Assembly (NCBI GenBank): GCA_046349515.1
Contig: JAXMCE010000001.1
Coordinates: 542,170-606,169, forward strand
Direction: 5' to 3'
Origin: JBGPGW01 sp046349515
GTDB taxonomy: Bacteria > Pseudomonadota > Alphaproteobacteria > CADEGL01
DNA: 64,000 nucleotides
Shown here: positions 26,835 to 35,265 of the stretch, piece by piece
Position numbering within the stretch: the stretch's first letter is position 1
Layout: each line of letters starts with the position of its first letter
Notes under the pieces: generated by a model
Databases searched by the model: none
The model's input: the letters and a program-made list of their open reading frames with translations, nothing else
What the model was told of the DNA's origin: nothing
Position numbers and translations under genes: made by a program

Positions 26835-27614
26835 ATGCCACGCTTCGCAGCCAACCTGTCCTATCTCTTCGCCGAGCGGCCGCTGCTTGACCGCTTCGCC
26901 GCGGCGGCGGCGGCCGGGTTCAAGGCGGTCGAAGTCCAATTCCCCTATGTCGAGCCCAAGGAGGCGGTCGCCGAACGCCTTGCGGCCACCGGTCTCAAGA
27001 TGGTTCTCCAGAACGTGCCGCCGGGCCGCGAGGGGGACCGCGGCCTGGCCTGCCTGCCGGACCGGCGCCAGGAGTTTCTCGCGACGATCGAACATGCTCT
27101 CGACTATGCCGTCGCGCTCAAGACGCCGCGCCTTCACTGCATGGCCGGCACCGTTCCCGCGGGCGCCGATCCGTTCCATCTGCGGCGGACCTATGTCGAG
27201 AACATCCGCCTCGCGGCCAAGCTCGCCGGCAGGGTCGGCGTCACGATCAACATCGAGCCGCTCAACACGCGGGACAATCCGGGCTACTTCCTGACCCATT
27301 CCCATCAGGCGGCGGCCCTGCTCGACGAGATCGGCGCTGCCAACGTCGCGCTTCAGTACGACGTCTATCACATGCAGATCATGGAGGGCGATCTCGTGCC
27401 GACGATCAAGCGCCTCCTGCCGCGGATCGGCCATATCCAGATCGCCGACACGCCCGGACGGCACGAGCCGGGCACGGGCGAGATCAACTATCCCTTCGTC
27501 CTCTCGCAGATTGACGCGATGGGTTACGACGGGTGGGTCGGCTGCGAGTATCGCCCGAAGACGACGACGGAGGAGAGCCTGCGATGGCTTGCGCCGTGGT
27601 TGAAGCGCGCGTGA
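26835..27614 (+). CDS. hyi: Hydroxypyruvate isomerase-like TIM barrel
   Basis: A 259-residue AP-endonuclease-2-type TIM barrel of the Hyi family, which interconverts hydroxypyruvate and tartronate semialdehyde. Typical segments are FAANLSYLFAERPLLDRF, KMVLQNVPPGREGDRGLACL, INIEPLNTRDNPGYFLTHS, LQYDVYHMQIMEGDL and QIADTPGRHEPGTGEINY; the metal-binding Glu (IEPLN) and Asp (YDVYH) are present. The 2-oxo-tetronate isomerase OtnI is a close alternative. It starts 3 bp after the MFS stop and is linked downstream to glycerate kinase and pyruvate kinase. Confidence 0.9.
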   Translation: MPRFAANLSYLFAERPLLDRFAAAAAAGFKAVEVQFPYVEPKEAVAERLAATGLKMVLQNVPPGREGDRGLACLPDRRQEFLATIEHALDYAVALKTPRLHCMAGTVPAGADPFHLRRTYVENIRLAAKLAGRVGVTINIEPLNTRDNPGYFLTHSHQAAALLDEIGAANVALQYDVYHMQIMEGDLVPTIKRLLPRIGHIQIADTPGRHEPGTGEINYPFVLSQIDAMGYDGWVGCEYRPKTTTEESLRWLAPWLKRA

Positions 27615-27693
27615 TCGCGCTTCCCATTTCGGCGCGGCACTTCTAACAATATCCGCCGACGATTCGACACACGACCACTGGACGTTCGCCGCC

Positions 27694-28902
27694 ATGATTC
27701 CCGACGACAAACTTTTCGACCCGAAACTCTACCGCGCCGTTCAGAAGCCCCTTCTCGAGGCCGAGACCCTGCCGCGCTGGTGCTACACCTCGGAGGCCTT
27801 CCACGCGCGCGAGGTCGAGCGCCTGTTCCTCAGGATGTGGTGCTTCGTCGGCCGCCTCGACGAGCTGCCCCATGCGGGCGACTACATGACGATCGACCTT
27901 CCCGGAGGGCCGGTGCTCATCATGCGCGGGCGGGACGGAATCGTGCGCGCCTTCGCCAACACGTGCCGTCATCGCGGCGTCAAGCTGATCGACGGGCGCG
28001 GGAATTGCCGCGCGGGCGTCGTCTGCCCCTACCACAGCTGGACCTACGGCCTCGACGGGCGGCTGGCGGGCGCCCCCGACATGGCGAAGACCGTGGGCTT
28101 CGACAAGACGCGCTACGGCCTCGAGCCCATCCGGCTCGATCATTGGGCGGGATTCATGTTCGTCAACTTCGCGGCGGACGGCCCCACGCTGTTGGAACAG
28201 CTCGGCGACCTGCCGGAGCAACTCGGCTCCTACCGGCCCGAGGACATGGTGTGCGTCAAGCGCCTCGACTTCGAGGTCAAGTGCAACTGGAAGTTCCTTC
28301 TCGAGAATGCGCTCGAGTCCTATCACACGGCGACCGTGCACCGCACGACGCTCGGCGAACAATGGGCGGAGGACGTCGAGACGAAAGGCGACTGGCGCGC
28401 CATCTTCCTGCCAGGCGAGAAAAGCGTCTCGGTCCTGCCCGGCGAGATGCCGCCCTTCCCGCGCATCGAGGGGCTTCAGGGTCGCGCAGCGGGCGGCACC
28501 TATTTCACCGCCGTCTTCCCGTCGACGCAGTTCGCCTGCGCCGTCGATTCCATGTGGTGGCTTCGGATGTATCCGAAGGGACCTGGCGTGACCCTGCACA
28601 ATTTCGGTTTCTGCTTTCCGAAATCGGTGGTGGCCGATCCCGATTTCGAACGGAAGGCCGAGCCCTATTTCCGCCGCTGGCTCGCGGGCGCGCTCGAAGA
28701 CAACCTCATTTCCGAGGCGCAGCACGCGGGCGCGCTCTCCGTTGCGCACAAGCCGGGTCCGTTCTCCTACCGGGAGCGCGCGGTTCACGAAATCGCCAAG
28801 TGGCTTCTCGGCCGCGTCCTCGACCAGCCGAAGGCCGGACGGCGGGCGCCGAAGCGGAAGACAAGCGCACCGCGCCGCACGTCGCGCCCGAGACGACGCT
28901 GA
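27694..28902 (+). CDS. Aromatic ring-hydroxylating-type Rieske oxygenase alpha subunit
   Basis: A 402-residue Rieske non-heme iron oxygenase. The 2Fe-2S ligands are Cys91, His93 (CRHRG) and Cys111, His114 (CPYHSW). The mononuclear iron site is carried by LLENALESYHTATVH with His211 and His216. It belongs to the alpha-only group that attacks quaternary amines, phenoxy acids or similar small molecules rather than to classic alpha-beta dioxygenases. No reductase or beta subunit is adjacent. The C terminus is an unusually basic tail (PKRKTSAPRRTSRPRRR). The stop is shared with the possible CTG start of the next gene. Confidence 0.9.
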   Translation: MIPDDKLFDPKLYRAVQKPLLEAETLPRWCYTSEAFHAREVERLFLRMWCFVGRLDELPHAGDYMTIDLPGGPVLIMRGRDGIVRAFANTCRHRGVKLIDGRGNCRAGVVCPYHSWTYGLDGRLAGAPDMAKTVGFDKTRYGLEPIRLDHWAGFMFVNFAADGPTLLEQLGDLPEQLGSYRPEDMVCVKRLDFEVKCNWKFLLENALESYHTATVHRTTLGEQWAEDVETKGDWRAIFLPGEKSVSVLPGEMPPFPRIEGLQGRAAGGTYFTAVFPSTQFACAVDSMWWLRMYPKGPGVTLHNFGFCFPKSVVADPDFERKAEPYFRRWLAGALEDNLISEAQHAGALSVAHKPGPFSYRERAVHEIAKWLLGRVLDQPKAGRRAPKRKTSAPRRTSRPRRR

Positions 28903-30170
28903 GCACGCGGCAACATCTTCTCCAAATCTTCGAAGCCGCGATCCGCTCGGCGGATCCCGCGTCCTCCGTGCCGCCGCACCTTCCGGCGCGACCCAAGGGG
29001 CGCACGATCGTCGTCGGCGCGGGCAAGGGAGCGGCCGCCATGGCCCGCGCAGTCGAGGACCATTGGAACGCGCCCCTCTCCGGCCTCGTCGTCACGCGCG
29101 ACGGGCACGGCGTGCCGTGCCGGACGATCGAGGTGATCGAGGCCGCGCACCCCGTGCCGGACGCGCGGGGGCGGGAGGCGGCGGCGCGCATCCTCGATGC
29201 GGTCAAGGGCCTCGGCCCCGATGACCTCGTGCTCTGTCTCATCTCGGGCGGCGGATCGGCGCTCCTGACGCTTCCCGCGCCCGGCATCGCGCTCGAGGAG
29301 AAGCAGGCCATCAACCGCGCGCTTCTCAGGAGCGGCGCCGCGATCGGCGAGATCAACACGGTGAGGAAGCATCTCTCGGCCATCAAGGGCGGGCGCCTTG
29401 CGGCGGCCGCCCATCCCGCGCGCGTCGTGAGCCTGCTCATCTCCGACGTGCCGGGCGACGATCCGGCGACGATCGCCTCCGGCCCGACCGTTCCCGATCC
29501 GACGACGAGCGCCGAGGCGCTGGCCGTCCTCGAGAAGTACAAGATCGACGTGCCTCCGGCGATTCGGCGCCGGCTCGAGACGGGGGCCGACGAATCGCCG
29601 AAGCCGGGCGATGCGCGCCTTGCGCGGGCCGAGGCGATCGTCATCGCCACGCCGCGCCAGGCCGTCGACGCCGCGATCGCAGCGGCAAAGGTCGAGGGTT
29701 ACGCGACCGTCGACCTCGGTGACCGGATCGAAGGCGAGGCGCGAGACGTCGCGAAGACGCACGCGACGCTCGCGCTCGGCCTCGCGGACGAGCCGGCACG
29801 GCTGCCTGCGGCGATCATCTCCGGGGGCGAGCTCACCGTCACGATCAAGGGCCAAGGCCGCGGCGGACCCAACGCCGAATATCTCCTCGCGCTCGCGATC
29901 GCGCTCAAGGAACACGCAGGCATCTCCGCGATCGCCTGCGACACGGACGGGATCGACGGCAGCGAGGACAATGCTGGGGCTCTCATCGAGCCGGACACCT
30001 TGGCGCGGGCGAGGGAGCGCGCCCTCGATCCGTCCGCGATGCTCGCGAACAACGACAGCTACGCGTTCTTCGACGCCCTCGACGACCTCATCGTCACGGG
30101 CCCGACGCGCACCAATGTCAACGACCTTCGCGCGATTCTGATCGAGCGCCCCCTTCGCTCGCACACCTGA
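28899..30170 (+). CDS. ttuD: Glycerate 2-kinase (MOFRL type); start uncertain
   Basis: About 423 residues of a class II glycerate kinase, making 2-phosphoglycerate from glycerate. Seen: TIVVGAGKGAAAMARAVED, LISGGGSALLTLPAPG, INTVRKHLSAIKGG, LLISDVPGDDPATIASGPT, and the MOFRL part ISGGELTVTIKGQGRGGPNAEY. The homologous N terminus begins at LLQIFEAAIRSADP, yet no ATG, GTG or TTG sits just ahead. The nearest candidates are a CTG at 28899 overlapping the previous stop (CTGA), a GTG at 28800 inside the Rieske gene, and a GTG at 28968 that would cut the domain. The CTG is shown here. Confidence 0.85.
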   Translation: MSTRQHLLQIFEAAIRSADPASSVPPHLPARPKGRTIVVGAGKGAAAMARAVEDHWNAPLSGLVVTRDGHGVPCRTIEVIEAAHPVPDARGREAAARILDAVKGLGPDDLVLCLISGGGSALLTLPAPGIALEEKQAINRALLRSGAAIGEINTVRKHLSAIKGGRLAAAAHPARVVSLLISDVPGDDPATIASGPTVPDPTTSAEALAVLEKYKIDVPPAIRRRLETGADESPKPGDARLARAEAIVIATPRQAVDAAIAAAKVEGYATVDLGDRIEGEARDVAKTHATLALGLADEPARLPAAIISGGELTVTIKGQGRGGPNAEYLLALAIALKEHAGISAIACDTDGIDGSEDNAGALIEPDTLARARERALDPSAMLANNDSYAFFDALDDLIVTGPTRTNVNDLRAILIERPLRSHT

Positions 30171-30210
30171 AACGCTTGGCGGCCGGCAGGGCCGCTTGTA
30201 GGGTGGATGG

Positions 30211-31629
30211 ATGCGCCGCGAACGCAACGCCAAGATCATCGCGACTCTCGGCCCCGCCTCGGAGACGCCCGAGACCATCAGCCGCCTCTTCGAAGCCGGC
30301 GCCGATGTCTTCCGCCTCAACTTCAGCCATGGCGAGCGGGCCGAACATCAGAGGCGCCACGCCGAAGTGCGTGCGCTCGAGGCGCGCTACAACCGGCCGA
30401 TCGGCGTGCTCATGGATCTGCAGGGTCCGAAGCTCCGCATCGGCCAGATGAAGGGCGGCCAGGCCGAGATCCGAGAGGGCGCGCCGTTCCGGCTCGACCT
30501 CGATGCCGCGTGGGGCGATGCCAACCGCGCGCCCCTGCCCCATCCCGAGATCTTCCAAGCGCTCCGGCCGGGCCTCGATCTACTCCTGGATGACGGGCGC
30601 ATTCGCCTGCATGTCCTGGCCTCGGCGAGCGACTATGCGGAGACGCGGGTCGTGACGGGCGGCGTGCTCAAGGACCGGAAGGGCGTCAACGTGCCGGGCG
30701 CGATCCTGCCGCTCTCGCCTCTCACCAAGAAGGATCACTCCGACCTGGCCTATGGCCTCGACCTTGGCGTCGACTGGGTGGCGCTCTCTTTCGTGCAGCG
30801 CCCCGACGACGTGGCCGAGGCGCGCAAGATCGTCGCGGGCCGCGCCGCGATCATGGCCAAGCTCGAGAAGCCGGCCGCCTTCGAGCGCCTGGACGAGATC
30901 GTCGAGCTTGCGGATGCGGTGATGGTCGCGCGCGGCGACCTCGGCGTCGAGCTGCCGCCCGAGCACGTGCCAAGCCTCCAGAAGCAGATCATCCGCGCCT
31001 GCCGGCGCGCGGGCAAACCCGTCGTGGTCGCGACGCAGATGCTCGAATCGATGATCAATTCCCCGACGCCGACGCGCGCCGAGGCCTCCGACGTCGCGAC
31101 CGCCGTCTACGAGGGCGCCGACGCCGTGATGCTGTCGGCCGAGACCGCATCGGGACGTTACCCGGTCGAGGCGCTCATGATGATGAACCGCATCGTCGCG
31201 CAGGTGGAGCGCGATCCGCATTTCCGGCAGATCATGGATGCCGAACACCCGGACCCGCAGGCGACCGCGAACGACGCGATCACCGCCGCCGCGCGCCAGG
31301 TGGCCCACACGGTCTCGGCGTCCGCGATCGTGACCTACACCACGTCCGGCTCGACCAGCCTCCGCGCCGCGCGCGAGCGGCCCGATGTTCCCATCCTGTC
31401 GCTGACGCCGTCCGTCGGGACGGCGCGGCGCCTCTCCCTCGCCTGGGGCATCCATTGCGTCCACACCCATGACGTGCGGGACGTCGATGAGATGGTCCAG
31501 CGCGCGACCGAGCGCGCGATCGCCGACGGCTTCGGCAAGGCCGGGAGCCGTCTCGTCATCACGGCGGGCATGCCCTTCGGCACGCCGGGAGCGACCAACC
31601 TCCTGCGCATCGCCTGGATCGCCGGCTGA
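30211..31629 (+). CDS. pyk: Pyruvate kinase
   Basis: A 472-residue pyruvate kinase, converting phosphoenolpyruvate and ADP to pyruvate and ATP. Seen: AKIIATLGPASETPETI and RLNFSHG at the N terminus, SFVQRPDDV, IMAKLEKPAAFERLDEI with the catalytic Lys, MVARGDLGVELPPE, and VATQMLESMINSPTPTRAEASDVA. The C-terminal domain with SGSTSLRAARERP is complete. It starts 40 bp after glycerate kinase, a partnership (ttuD-pyk) also seen in other proteobacteria, where it drains glycerate into central metabolism. Confidence 0.96.
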   Translation: MRRERNAKIIATLGPASETPETISRLFEAGADVFRLNFSHGERAEHQRRHAEVRALEARYNRPIGVLMDLQGPKLRIGQMKGGQAEIREGAPFRLDLDAAWGDANRAPLPHPEIFQALRPGLDLLLDDGRIRLHVLASASDYAETRVVTGGVLKDRKGVNVPGAILPLSPLTKKDHSDLAYGLDLGVDWVALSFVQRPDDVAEARKIVAGRAAIMAKLEKPAAFERLDEIVELADAVMVARGDLGVELPPEHVPSLQKQIIRACRRAGKPVVVATQMLESMINSPTPTRAEASDVATAVYEGADAVMLSAETASGRYPVEALMMMNRIVAQVERDPHFRQIMDAEHPDPQATANDAITAAARQVAHTVSASAIVTYTTSGSTSLRAARERPDVPILSLTPSVGTARRLSLAWGIHCVHTHDVRDVDEMVQRATERAIADGFGKAGSRLVITAGMPFGTPGATNLLRIAWIAG

Positions 31630-31652
31630 GGCCGGCCCTCTCCGTCCAAAAC

Positions 31653-31673
31653 CGGGTGTTCTTCACACACCCG
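31653..31673 (+). terminator. Small hairpin after pyk
   Basis: A 7-bp inverted repeat (CGGGTGT / ACACCCG) with a 7-nt loop, 24 bp after the pyk stop. No U-tract follows, so termination here is only a possibility. Confidence 0.3.
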
Positions 31674-31816
31674 CCCCCTCCCGCCTCCATGACAAAAGTT
31701 TCATGGGCCCGTCAGGCTGCCGACAGGGCCCGTCGCCTAATAACTGGGGCGAAGCGGCCACACCGGCCGATCGTCGAGGGCCCTCCTCGAACCCTAGACA
31801 AAGGACCGCTGTGACC

Positions 31817-32284
31817 ATGAAGAACACCCTCTCCCTCGCGGCCGCCGTGGCGGCCCTGATGATCGCGACCCAGGCGTTCGCCGCTGGCCCGGCACCCGCC
31901 GCCGCGGGCGCGACGCCGGCCGCGTCGTCGACTTCCACCTCGTCGGCCGCCGCTCCGTCGACCGCCGCTCCGGCCGCCGCTTCCACCGGCCAATCAGCCG
32001 CGCCGGCTGCCGCGTCCACCGCGGCGCCCGCTGCGCAGTCCAGCAAACACGCGTCCTCCAGCTCCCATGTCGCGACGAGCTCGAAGCTCGATGCGTTGAC
32101 CTGCGCCGACTATCAGAAGCGCGTCGATGACGCGATCGCGGGCAGCAAGGACACCGCCAAGATCGATCACGCCAAGAAGGACCGCGAAGAAGGCGTGAAG
32201 CTCTGCGGCAGCGGCAAGCACGAAGAGGGCGTCATGCACTTCCGGACGGCGCTCAAGGATCTCCGCGCCAGCAAGGCGCAGTAA
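31817..32284 (+). CDS. Small secreted Ala/Ser/Pro-rich protein with two-Cys C-terminal domain
   Basis: A 155-residue protein with a Sec signal peptide (MKNTLSLAAAVAALMIATQAFAA, cleavage after AFA). It continues as a low-complexity Ala/Ser/Thr/Pro stretch (about 24-95), probably disordered, and ends in a compact charged helical part with Cys101 and Cys136 (LTCADYQKRVDDA... VKLCGSGKHEEGVMHF), likely disulphide-linked in the periplasm. AAAGGA precedes the ATG. The family is not recognised. It is convergent with the adjacent two-component system. A protein of similar make-up lies at 47626. Confidence 0.8.
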   Translation: MKNTLSLAAAVAALMIATQAFAAGPAPAAAGATPAASSTSTSSAAAPSTAAPAAASTGQSAAPAAASTAAPAAQSSKHASSSSHVATSSKLDALTCADYQKRVDDAIAGSKDTAKIDHAKKDREEGVKLCGSGKHEEGVMHFRTALKDLRASKAQ

Positions 32285-32456
32285 CGGCATACACCGGAGG
32301 CCGGGCGGGAGCTTCCCTCCCCCGCTCGTTCGCCGCCCAGCCAACGGTGTCGTGAAGGCGGTCCGCGATGGGTGCGTCGCGGGCCGCTTTCACATTTGCG
32401 CGACTCACGCCATCGCGGCGGACAGAGCGACGATCGTGGCCGTTCCGTTCGCCCGT

Positions 32457-33884
32457 TCAGTGCGTACGAACGGCGCCCGCAGCACCCCGGGGAAACCGCA
32501 GCGTGACCATGAGCCCCGAGCGTCCATCCCCCCGTCCGCCGGGACCCACGAGCCCACTGTCGCCGAGTTCGAGAGCCGCCTCATGCAGGCGCGCGACCGC
32601 CGCGACGAGGCTCAAGCCCAAGCCATAGCCCGGCGTTTCGTTTGAGCCGATCCGGCCGAATCGCTCGAGCGCCCGCCCCCGTTCCGCCGCGGGAACGCCC
32701 GGGCCATTGTCCGCCACCTCGAGCGTGACCAGGCGATCGTCGCCGCGCACCGCCACGCGAATCTCCCCGCCTTGCGGCACGTACTTCACCGCATTGTCGA
32801 GCAGATTGACCACGAGCTGGGACAGGAGCTGCCGGTGGCCGCGGATGGGACCCGCCTCCGCCAGGTTTGAGACCAGCGAAATCCCCTTCTCCTCCGCGAG
32901 CGGTTCGAAAAGTTCGACCGCGTCCTCGACGACGGGGCGAAGCGAGAGGGATTCCATCGATCCGCGGCTGGCGCCCGATTCCGCCTGGGCCACGGCCACG
33001 AGAGCATTGAACACGGCGAGCACCCGGTCCGCCTCGGCCAGCACGGTCGTGAGCGCGCCGCGGTCCGCTTCCGTATCGGCCGGATTGCGGAGCGTGAGCT
33101 CAATCCGGCTCTTGAGCCGCGTCAAAGGCCCGCGCAGGTCGTGCGCGATGCTGTCGGTCACGAGCCGCATGCCGGTCATGAGCTGCTCGATGCGGTCGAG
33201 CATGACGTTCAGGCTCTCGGACAGGCGGTCGAACTCATCGCCGCTGTCGCCGACCGGCATCCGGCGCGAGAGGGCGCCCTGGTTGATCTCCCGGCTCGTC
33301 TCGGCGATGCGCTCGACGCGGCCGAGCACGCGACGCGTCATCCAGACTCCGCCCGAGAGACCGAGGCCGATCGCGAGCGCAAGCGCCCAAGCGAGCGCGC
33401 GCGTCACCACCCGCTCGACGCGGAGACTGTCCTGGATGTCGCGGCCCACGAGAAGATGGCCATCGCCGCCGATGGGGGCGACGAGAGCGCGGATGTGGTG
33501 GGTCGTGTCGACACCGCCCTGGATCGACTGCACCCTGAAGCGCAGCCACTTGCCGTCGGGCACGCTCTCGAGCGGCCATTCGAGGATATTGCCCGCGAGC
33601 GGCTTCAACTTGGCGTCGGCCAGGAGATAGACAGCGTCGGGATCGGCCGGATCCATGCTGCGCGTGTTGAGGATCTCGATGAGGCTCGCGAGGCCGAGGC
33701 GCGCGTAGTCGTCCTCGAGCGAGCGCAGCTCCGCCTCGATCGCCGAGTTGGTCTCGTTGTCGATGGCGCGGACCGTCGTGCCGTAGATGAGCGCGAACGC
33801 CACCGCGATCGAGACGACGAACACCGCCGTGTAGAGAAGAGTCAGCCGGAAGAACGAACTCTTGAAAAGCCTACTCGGCCGCAC
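32457..33884 (-). CDS. Two-component sensor histidine kinase
   Basis: A 475-residue inner-membrane kinase. It has TM1 (LTLLYTAVFVVSIAVAFALI, about 14-33), a periplasmic sensor of about 130 residues, TM2 (about 160-180), HAMP, and the dimerisation/phosphoacceptor box DSIAHDLRGPLTR with His248. The ATPase part has N-box NLLDNAVKYVP, G1 VADNGPGVP and GYGLGLSL. The sensor is not recognisable. It overlaps the response regulator gene by 14 bp, so they form one unit. The architecture resembles QseC/TctE-like and heavy-metal sensors, but no signal can be inferred. Confidence 0.93.
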   Translation of the reverse strand: MRPSRLFKSSFFRLTLLYTAVFVVSIAVAFALIYGTTVRAIDNETNSAIEAELRSLEDDYARLGLASLIEILNTRSMDPADPDAVYLLADAKLKPLAGNILEWPLESVPDGKWLRFRVQSIQGGVDTTHHIRALVAPIGGDGHLLVGRDIQDSLRVERVVTRALAWALALAIGLGLSGGVWMTRRVLGRVERIAETSREINQGALSRRMPVGDSGDEFDRLSESLNVMLDRIEQLMTGMRLVTDSIAHDLRGPLTRLKSRIELTLRNPADTEADRGALTTVLAEADRVLAVFNALVAVAQAESGASRGSMESLSLRPVVEDAVELFEPLAEEKGISLVSNLAEAGPIRGHRQLLSQLVVNLLDNAVKYVPQGGEIRVAVRGDDRLVTLEVADNGPGVPAAERGRALERFGRIGSNETPGYGLGLSLVAAVARLHEAALELGDSGLVGPGGRGDGRSGLMVTLRFPRGAAGAVRTH

Positions 33885-34548
33885 GGAGCGTGTATCCCGC
33901 GCCGCGCACGGTGTGGAGAAGCGGCGTCGCGAAGCCCTTGTCGATCTTCTGGCGCAGGCGGCTCATATGCACGTCGATGACGTTGGTCTGCGGATCGAAG
34001 TGATAGTCCCAGACCCCCTCGAGCAGCATGGTGCGCGTCACCACCTGGCCGGCGTGGCGCATGAGGTATTCGAGAAGCCGGAATTCCCGCGGCTTGAGGT
34101 CGATGGCCTTGCCCGCGCGCGTCGCGGTCCGCGCCAGGAGGTCGAGCGCGAGATCGCCCACGCGAAGCGAGGTGTCGGCGGCCGGCACGGGCCCGCGCCG
34201 CAACAGCGCATCGACGCGCGCCGTCAGCTCCGAGAAAGCGTAGGGTTTCGGCAGGTAGTCGTCGGCGCCTGCCGTCAGTCCCTTGACCCGGTCATCGACC
34301 TGACCGAGTGCCGAGAGGATGAGGATCGGCGTCTTGACCCCGTCGCTTCGCAGGACCTTGACGATCGAGAGGCCATCGACCCCTGGAAGCATGCGGTCGA
34401 CGATGAGCAGGTCGTAGCGCTCGTTCGTCGCCATGTAGAGGCCGTCGCGCCCGTCCTTGCTCCAATCGACGGTGTGACCGCTCTCCTTCAATCCCTTGCG
34501 GAGATAGTTTGCGGTCTGTTCGTCGTCTTCGATGACGAGGATGCGCAT
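33871..34548 (-). CDS. OmpR/PhoB-family response regulator
   Basis: A 225-residue DNA-binding regulator. Its receiver domain has Glu-Asp-Asp near the N terminus (VIEDDE), phosphoacceptor Asp51 (LIVDRMLPG) and Lys in YLPKPYAFSEL. The winged helix includes LKPREFRLLEYLMRHAGQVVTR, VIDVHMSRLRQKID and TVRGAGYTL. It is partnered by overlap with the kinase just downstream. Subgroup features (DVHMSRLRQKID, VWDYHFDPQTNVI) are those of the CusR/QseB/TctD group. The target genes are unknown. Confidence 0.95.
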   Translation of the reverse strand: MRILVIEDDEQTANYLRKGLKESGHTVDWSKDGRDGLYMATNERYDLLIVDRMLPGVDGLSIVKVLRSDGVKTPILILSALGQVDDRVKGLTAGADDYLPKPYAFSELTARVDALLRRGPVPAADTSLRVGDLALDLLARTATRAGKAIDLKPREFRLLEYLMRHAGQVVTRTMLLEGVWDYHFDPQTNVIDVHMSRLRQKIDKGFATPLLHTVRGAGYTLRAAE

Positions 34549-34614
34549 GGGTCCGTCGGGTCCTCCTCGGCGACGGACCCTACACCAGATCGCTCGGGCG
34601 CGTCACCCGCCGCG

Positions 34615-35112
34615 CTAGACGAGAAGACTCCTCAGCATCCACGCGTTCTTCTCGTGGATGTCGAGACGTTGCGTGATGAGGTCGATGGTCGCCTGGTCGT
34701 TGGCGCGCTCGGCCGCGGGGAGCGCCTTCCGCGCTGTCCGAACCACGGCTTCCTGTCCTTCGACAAGGCGCGCCACCATGTCGTCAGCCGACGGCACGCT
34801 GTCCTCCTCCTTGATCGAGGAGAGCGCGGCATAGGCCCGATAGCTGCCGGGCGCGAAGTGGCCGAGCGCACGGATGCGCTCCGCGACGAGATCGACCGCG
34901 AGCGCCATCTCCGTGTACTGGGTCATGAACATGGCGTGCAGCGAATTGAAATGCGGACCGGTCACGTTCCAGTGGTAGTTGTGGGTCTTGAGGTAGAGCG
35001 TGTAGGTGTCGGCCAAGAGGCGCGAGAGGCCGTCGGCGATCGCCTTCCGGTCTTTCGGCGCGATCCCGATGTTGACGGGCATCATCGCGGGAGCCTTTGC
35101 CACTTTCGCCAT
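34615..35112 (-). CDS. dps: Dps-family ferritin-like DNA-protection protein
   Basis: A 165-residue four-helix dodecameric mini-ferritin that oxidises and stores iron with peroxide, sparing DNA. The inter-subunit ferroxidase ligands are in LKTHNYHWNVTGPHF and the partner helix MALAVDLVAERIRALG. Length is typical. The N terminus has two Lys, weaker than in DNA-binding Dps of E. coli. The promoter is well defined, with an Irr-like iron box over the -10 (see those entries), which makes iron control the best guess. It is monocistronic. Confidence 0.95.
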   Translation of the reverse strand: MAKVAKAPAMMPVNIGIAPKDRKAIADGLSRLLADTYTLYLKTHNYHWNVTGPHFNSLHAMFMTQYTEMALAVDLVAERIRALGHFAPGSYRAYAALSSIKEEDSVPSADDMVARLVEGQEAVVRTARKALPAAERANDQATIDLITQRLDIHEKNAWMLRSLLV

Positions 35113-35143
35113 GTCGATCTCCTTCGTTCCTCCGGGATCATAA

Positions 35144-35160
35144 ATTAGAATAATTCTAAT
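35144..35160 (-). promoter_or_regulatory. Irr-type iron control element (ICE box)
   Basis: A perfect 8-bp inverted repeat with one central base, ATTAGAAT-A-ATTCTAAT. Its half-sites fit the alphaproteobacterial Irr box (TTAGAA-N3-TTCTAA). It overlaps the 3' end of the dps -10 hexamer and lies 32 bp upstream of the ATG, a position fit for repression under low iron. Confidence 0.75.
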
Positions 35161-35185
35161 ATAACCTTTAGAGAGAGTTATTCAA
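35158..35185 (-). promoter_or_regulatory. Sigma-70-like promoter of dps
   Basis: Read on the minus strand: -35 TTGAAT, 16-bp spacer, -10 TATATT. Start of transcription is expected within or just after the Irr-like box. An ATAAC/GTTAT inverted repeat (35161-35181) lies in the spacer. Confidence 0.65.
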
Positions 35186-35265
35186 GGGTGACGATCTGTC
35201 GATTAATATATTGAAATATAAAGATAATAACCAACTCTGGCGAACCAGACGACAACCGCATTCCG

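Noticed and set aside
27780..30170. 796-codon frame read as one Rieske-glycerate kinase fusion
   Set aside because: Its first two fifths are an alternative reading of the Rieske gene with no homology; only the part after 28899 is glycerate kinase.
32352..32645. Short plus-strand frame after the secreted protein
   Set aside because: It runs into the antisense of the sensor kinase, with no homology or SD.
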